The position numbers were made by a program, and so were the translations under genes. Below are positions 58,861 to 64,000 of a stretch of 64,000 nucleotides of DNA, piece by piece; position 1 is the first letter of the stretch; every line of letters starts with the position of its first letter. A model generated the notes under the pieces. It worked only from the letters and a program-made list of their open reading frames with translations, had not been told where the DNA came from and searched no databases. This DNA comes from Atherinomorus stipes (Eukaryota > Chordata > Actinopteri > Atheriniformes > Atherinidae): the NCBI GenBank assembly GCA_023101725.1, contig JALJCO010001050.1:434001-498000 (forward strand), given 5' to 3'.

Positions 58861-58879
58861 GGTCTGTCTGTGTGGGCAG

Positions 58880-59055
58880 GATTCATTGCATTATGGCGCC
58901 AGAGTGCCAATTCATTCACAGATCAGGTCAACCACAGCCTGCTGGCCATCCCGATGCTCCAACAATTCCTGTTTAAAATGGATGTCAACTGTTTTCTTCC
59001 TCATCCTTTCTTTTTTTCTGCTCTGTTTGTTCTACTTGGACTCTAGTGCAAGACA
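58880..59055 (+). repeat. Dispersed repeat pair, copy B
   Basis: Inverted partner of 53139-53345. It lies just upstream of the LINE relic on the relic's minus-strand sense, so it could be part of that LINE or an independent repeat. Confidence 0.6.
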
Positions 59056-59708
59056 ATTTTAGATGATCCATACTGTAGATAAGGTTTTCTCTTAACCAAG
59101 TAACTCATAAAATAGACCACGGCCAAATGGAAAAGCGCTCTGTGGTCAGAGGAAAGAAATTTGTACATTTTTGGGGGGAAATCATGAAGAATTTTGTCCC
59201 CTGACCAGAGAAAAGATGGACCATTTATGTTGTTGGAGGCTGTGAAAGCCTCCATCTCTGATGGTTGCAGTAACATCTACAGCACGGTGTGGGCAGTTTC
59301 CACATGTGTGAAGCTCTATCAGTGCTGAAAAGTTCATAAAGGTGTGAGATGTTCTCCCATCCAGATAACATTTTTCAGGGAAGACCTTGCACATGTCAGT
59401 AAGATAAAGCTAACTGCAGAGTATACTGCAGTGTCCTGCCTGCATTCCAGGTCCAGACCTTTCGCTAATTAGAAAAACACTTTCTGAAATGCAAAAAAAA
59501 CCCCAACCAAAAACAAAAAAACCTGGAAATGTAGCAGAATCTTTCCAAACTAGGGGAAAACTTCCTTCTGCTAATGATCCAGCATCTGGTCTTCTCCAGA
59601 TGTTCACAGAGAGAAAGACAGTACCTAACTTGAACTGGTAATGTACGGGCACCTGGCATGCTTTTTAAATATGCTGTTCAAATAAGTCCATCCATGCAAA
59701 AAAAAAAA
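59056..59708. other. Intergenic, no gene recognised
   Basis: No supported gene; short A runs near 59490-59520 and 59698-59709. Confidence 0.45.
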
Positions 59709-59940
59709 ATCCATTCATCACAATCCATCCACCCTTCCACCCAAATTCCATTCGATACATTCATTCATCAATCCATCATCCATCCATCCATCCATCTGAC
59801 CATGGATCAGTTCATCCATCCATTTGGGCATGGATCCATCCATCCATCCACCTATCCATCCAACCATTGATACATCCATTCATCAATCCCTCAATCCATC
59901 GTCCATCCAACCATCCATCCATCCATCCCACATGATCGGT

Positions 59941-59976
<36 letters not shown>

Positions 59977-61485
59977 CCATCCATCCAACCATCGATCATC
60001 TATTCATCCATCCATCCAGTCCACCAATCCATCCAACCATCGAGACATCCATTCATTAATCCATCCTCCATCCAACCATCCATCCATCCATCCATCCCAC
60101 CATAGATCGGTCCATCCATCCAACCATCCATCCATCCCACCATGGATCGGTCCATCCACCCATTCATCCATCCATCTATCCATCCATCCATCCATCCATC
60201 CATCCATCCATCCATCCATCCATCCATCCATCCATCCATCCATCCAACCAACCATCAATCATCTATTCATCCATCCATCCACGGATCCATCTATCCATCC
60301 AACCATGGATCTATCAATCCAACCATCAATACATTCATCCATCAATCCATTGTCCATCAATCGATCAATCCATCGAACCAACAATGGATCTGTCCATCCA
60401 TCAACCCATCCATCCAACCATGGATCTATCAATCCAACCATCGATACATCCATCCATCAATCCATCGTCCATCAATCCATCAATCCATCCATCCATCCAT
60501 CCATCCATCCATCCAACCATTGATCGATCCATCCACCCATTCATCCATCCATGGATCCAACCATCCATCCAACCAACCATGGATCGGTCCATCCACCCAT
60601 TCATCAATCCATCCATCCATCCATCCATCCCACCATGGATCAGTCCATCCACCCATTCATCCATCCATCCAACCATCCATCCATCCATCCATCCATCCAT
60701 CCATCCATCCATCCATCCATCCATCCATCCATCCTCCTTCCATCCAACCAACCATCAATCATCTATTCATCCATCCGATCCATGGATCCATCCAACCATG
60801 GATCTATCAATCCAACCATCGATACATCCATCCATCAATCCATTGTCAAAAATCGATCCATCCATCGAACCAACAATGGATCCGTCAATCCATCAATCCA
60901 TCCATCCATCCATCCAACCATGGATCTATCAATCCAACCATTGATACATCCATCCATCAATCCATCAATCCATCCATCCATCCATCGAACCAAATGGTTC
61001 GGTCGATCCATCAATCCATCCATCCATCCATCCATCCATCCATCCATCCATCCATCCATCCATCCATCCATCCATCCATCCATCCATCCATCCATCCATC
61101 CATCCATCAATCCATCCATCCATCCAACCATCCATCCATCCATCCATCCATCTATTCATCTATTCATCAATCCATCGTCCATCCAATTATCCAATTATCC
61201 ATCCATCCATCCAACCATGGATCGGTTGATCCATCCATCCATCCATCCATCCATCCATCCATCCATCCATCCATCAATCAATCCATCGTCCATCCAACCA
61301 TTCATTCATCCATCCATCCATCCAACCATGGATCGGTTGATCCATCCATCCATCCATCCATCCATCCATCCATCCATCCATCCATCCATCCATCCATCCA
61401 TCCATCCATCCATCCATCCCTCCCTCCCTCCATCCATCCATCCATCCATCCATCCATCCATCCATCCATCCTCCCTCCCTCAACA
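59709..61485. repeat. CCAT tetranucleotide array, about 1.8 kb
   Basis: Mostly CCAT units, with variants such as CAAC, CGAT, TGGATC and TTCATC. The variants recur as longer motifs, for example ATCAATCCAACCATCGATAC (60310, 60430, 60805, 60930 regions), which indicates a higher-order arrangement produced by duplication of blocks. A tetranucleotide in frames of three gives Ile-His-Pro-Ser on one strand and Trp-Met-Asp-Gly on the other, so long open frames here are not genes. Confidence 0.95.
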
Positions 61486-61645
61486 TTTATGATCTCCTGT
61501 AAATCAAATATGGATGTATGAGATCACCAAATAACTGCAGTCTGATTTTGTTTGCATTTTACACACTATAGCCACCCCTTGGAATTTGTTTCATATGCAG
61601 TTGTATACTGATGTTTTGTTACTTGCACCAAACCATAAATAAATA
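61486..61645. other. Short spacer between two microsatellites
   Basis: Ordinary sequence between the CCAT and GATA arrays, with AATAAATAAAGATAG at the 3' side. No gene was recognised. Confidence 0.4.
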
Positions 61646-61818
<173 letters not shown>

Positions 61819-63000
61819 CTTAAGGCATTCTCACCTGTTCTTGAAAAGGAGTTGGAACTGTTGCTTCAAAGATTCAAAATGCTTGAAAACAATGAAAAAG
61901 TATTCATTCATTTACTGATACATAGCATCTGAATTCCACATCTTTCCTGGGGTTTTGCCGAGCCATCAACACAGCTGTCGTTATTTGCTACAAGGTGGTT
62001 TAATTGGTCAACTTAAAAAACAACAACAAACAAACAGAGTAATTAACTAATGAGTCACTGATCAAATATGTCTTGAGCTACTAGTTTTATTAGCCTACCT
62101 CAAAAAGCAATTTCAAAATCCCAAATATTTAAAAAATACAAGTACAATCAATGATGGTATCACCAAGCTTGACAGTCCTCCGTGAATGAATAAATTAAAC
62201 AGAAGTATTTCTCTTGAACACATTGTTTTATTTTCTGGGTGGAGAGGGTGGTTTTGGAAGCAAATCAAACTTTTGAATCAAACTGTAAAGATCTACAAAC
62301 AAAGATTTCCTGGGGGTGTGTTAAAGGTTAAAAAGAAAAAAGTGCAGGAGTCAGTTCATTCATGCTTCTCTCATTCATGCACTCATTCACGTTGGCTCTT
62401 CTTTTCTTAATCCATTCACATATCCAGGCCAGCCACCTCTCAGTGACGTAGAGCCCACCCCACGTTTAATCGCTTTAGCTTCATCTATCTGCTCTGATGT
62501 TCGAGACCGAGTGACATGCGACGCCGCGTGCACCCCCTCCTGTCGTTTGTGTTGAAGCTCACACACAGGCACGTGCTTACGTGCGCACGCGCGCGTCACC
62601 TGACTGGAGGCACGCGCACTGGCACATGAGTGGCGATGCTGCATTCACTGTGGCCTTAAAAAAAAAAAAGAAAGAAAAAAAAAAGAAAGGAAGAATGAGA
62701 CGAAAATATTTGGACTGCAGCGGCCAACGAGTTTCCTAAATTATACTTCTAGGGGCTAAAAACAGCTGCCTCGTGATGCTGTTTTCAGTGTTTTGATTGT
62801 GTTTCAGTTAGGGTTGCCATGGCAGCTGAAATCTACTGTATAAACTGAACCAAAGAAATTATGGATGAAAAGACAAGTTGTTTCTGGAGCTTTCAAACCT
62901 GGGATAAATAGAATATTTTAAATTTAATTTAATTTAATTTAATTTAATACAAAAGCCATATAAAAGAAAAAAAGAACTTTAAAAAGTTCATAGATATTAA
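61819..63000. other. Intergenic, no gene recognised
   Basis: Includes a CpG-rich stretch at about 62500-62640 with CACGTGCTTACGTGCGCACG and an AATTT pentanucleotide tract at about 62919-62948. No gene was recognised. Confidence 0.45.
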
Positions 63001-63252
63001 TTAAATTATATGAAAATACTTTATTAATCCCAATAATCCATTGTAATTGCAATAATAATAATTAAATTAATCAACTCCTTATTGTAGCATTATTGTGATT
63101 TATGCATCATGCATTTATTTTATGTTATAGTGAGTCAGTTCTGCCACATCTTCAGCCCCAGCTGATAACAAACTCAGTACACAGCAAAGCTCATAAAAAA
63201 AGACAAGAATCGTATTAAATTACTGTACATTGCAACACAATAAGCTAACCAC

Positions 63253-63420
63253 TCAAGCTGAGTTAAAAGACAAAGAAAAATAATGTAGAGACTTAAAAAC
63301 AAGAAGTGAATTAGCCTGCCTGATGTGCAGCAGCAGATCATCCCACAGCTTTGGGGCGATGGCTGAAAATGCACGGTCGCCCTTAAGTTCCCCCCCGGTT
63401 TTGAGGACAACGAGCAGTCC
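63253..63420 (-). pseudogene. LINE C-terminal relic
   Basis: On the minus strand the sequence reads GDRAFSAIAPKLWDDLLLHI (63381 downwards), the conserved C-terminal end of many fish LINE ORF2 proteins (KGDRAFAxxAPKLWNxLPLxIR), and ends at a stop (63253-63255). A LINE-like ATTAATCCC 3' tail occurs further 3' near 63010-63030. Only the last 45 or so codons are kept. Confidence 0.6.
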
Positions 63421-63963
63421 AGCTCCACTTGACTAAACTTGGTTTTGAGGGTTTTCCATCATGTAATACCATCTGGTACCACCTGGTACTTTTACAGCAT
63501 CTGCTTGGTTGAGTTTCCAGGCAAGTTGAGTAAAACTGCAAATATAACATCTGCAAGCCACTGATTGGCCAAGAAGTATCAGTGGATACGAAAGGAGCTG
63601 TTGTGGAAAAGTAAAGTATTACCAACAGACTGAATGAGTTGAGAATAAAAGAAGAGTAAACATCGCTTGCGAATGGAGAGCATCACACAGAAAGCAAGAT
63701 GCAGTCTGCAGAGACTCTGGCCCTGAAGAGGGAAAACATTGTTTTTTATCAAAGAAAGCTCAGACCTAGTGGGACCAGATGAGATGAACCCCCTAATACT
63801 GACATGTGCAAGCAGAGAAAATCATGCATGGCATGTAGGAGAAAGATTTTTGACACTGCAAAGGTCAAAGACACTCACAGTATGGTTGTAAGAAAATTTC
63901 TTCCACAGGAGCAACTTCTTCACCAGAACCTGGACAAACTCTCCTGTACTTTTCTAAAGTGTT
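63421..63963. other. Intergenic, no gene recognised
   Basis: No coding or repeat features that I can name before the window's final shared segment. Confidence 0.4.
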
Positions 63964-64000
63964 TTGTCTTGCTGTCCTCCGTGTCCTTCTGATGTCCCCC
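63964..64000 (+). repeat. 37-bp exact copy of 16162-16198, cut by window end
   Basis: TTGTCTTGCTGTCCTCCGTG and the 17 bases after it match 16162-16198 without a mismatch. The copy runs off the end of the window. Confidence 0.75.

Noticed and set aside
59709..61485. Repeat array resembling CRISPR at low resolution
   Set aside because: The units are 4 bp without spacers, and the genome is eukaryotic.
60142..61521. 459-codon open frame rich in Ile-His-Pro-Ser
   Set aside because: It is the translation of the CCAT repeat; other frames and the opposite strand are open too. It has no start context or domain.

Overview
This window looks like teleost fish nuclear DNA. The evidence is one spliced protein gene, a dense load of fish-type transposable elements (BEL/Pao LTR retrotransposon, hAT-, Tc1- and TTAA-type DNA transposon remnants, LINE relics, a tRNA-like SINE-type repeat), long microsatellites and large gene-free stretches. 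No bacterial-style operons, CRISPR arrays, rRNA genes or tRNA genes were recognised. The species cannot be told from the sequence alone.

Layout. 1-7.2 kb is gene-free and carries four small transposons, three of them flanked by TTAA. 7.4-13.2 kb holds the only convincing host gene: a three-exon gene on the + strand encoding a 335-residue TMEM53-like (DUF829, alpha/beta-hydrolase-fold) protein. It has a CpG-rich 5' end, a 30-base G tract about 420 bp upstream of the start codon, and an hAT-type element in intron 2. 13-17.3 kb is intergenic with MITEs. 17.4-33.3 kb is one BEL/Pao retrotransposon with 470-bp LTRs that differ at one base, flanked by a 5-bp target duplication. Its gag-pol frame is broken and split by an 8.56-kb insertion.

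The insertion is itself nested. An element with CAGGG...CCCTG ends and a 6-bp target duplication (22546-31106) contains a 6.55-kb near-palindrome (24136-30685) with its own 6-bp duplication and two 2.42-kb arms. Each arm carries the same two-exon gene with a SWIM-type CxCx7CxH zinc finger, so the two copies converge on the centre. A 945-bp segment with a LINE endonuclease relic interrupts only the right arm, and an hAT MITE with a perfect 8-bp target duplication sits in the spacer. This nest is the most notable feature of the window.

33-64 kb has no gene I can recognise. It holds Tc1/mariner-type, L1-type and other LINE relics, TTAA elements, a SINE-type repeat, a 1.8-kb CCAT array, a GATA array and several homopolymer-rich stretches. 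A 1.3-kb non-repetitive block at 53.3-54.7 kb may be a promoter or conserved non-coding region, but nothing in the window proves it.

Apart from the TMEM53-like gene, the coding sequences seen here belong to mobile elements, and all are broken except possibly the two SWIM gene copies.
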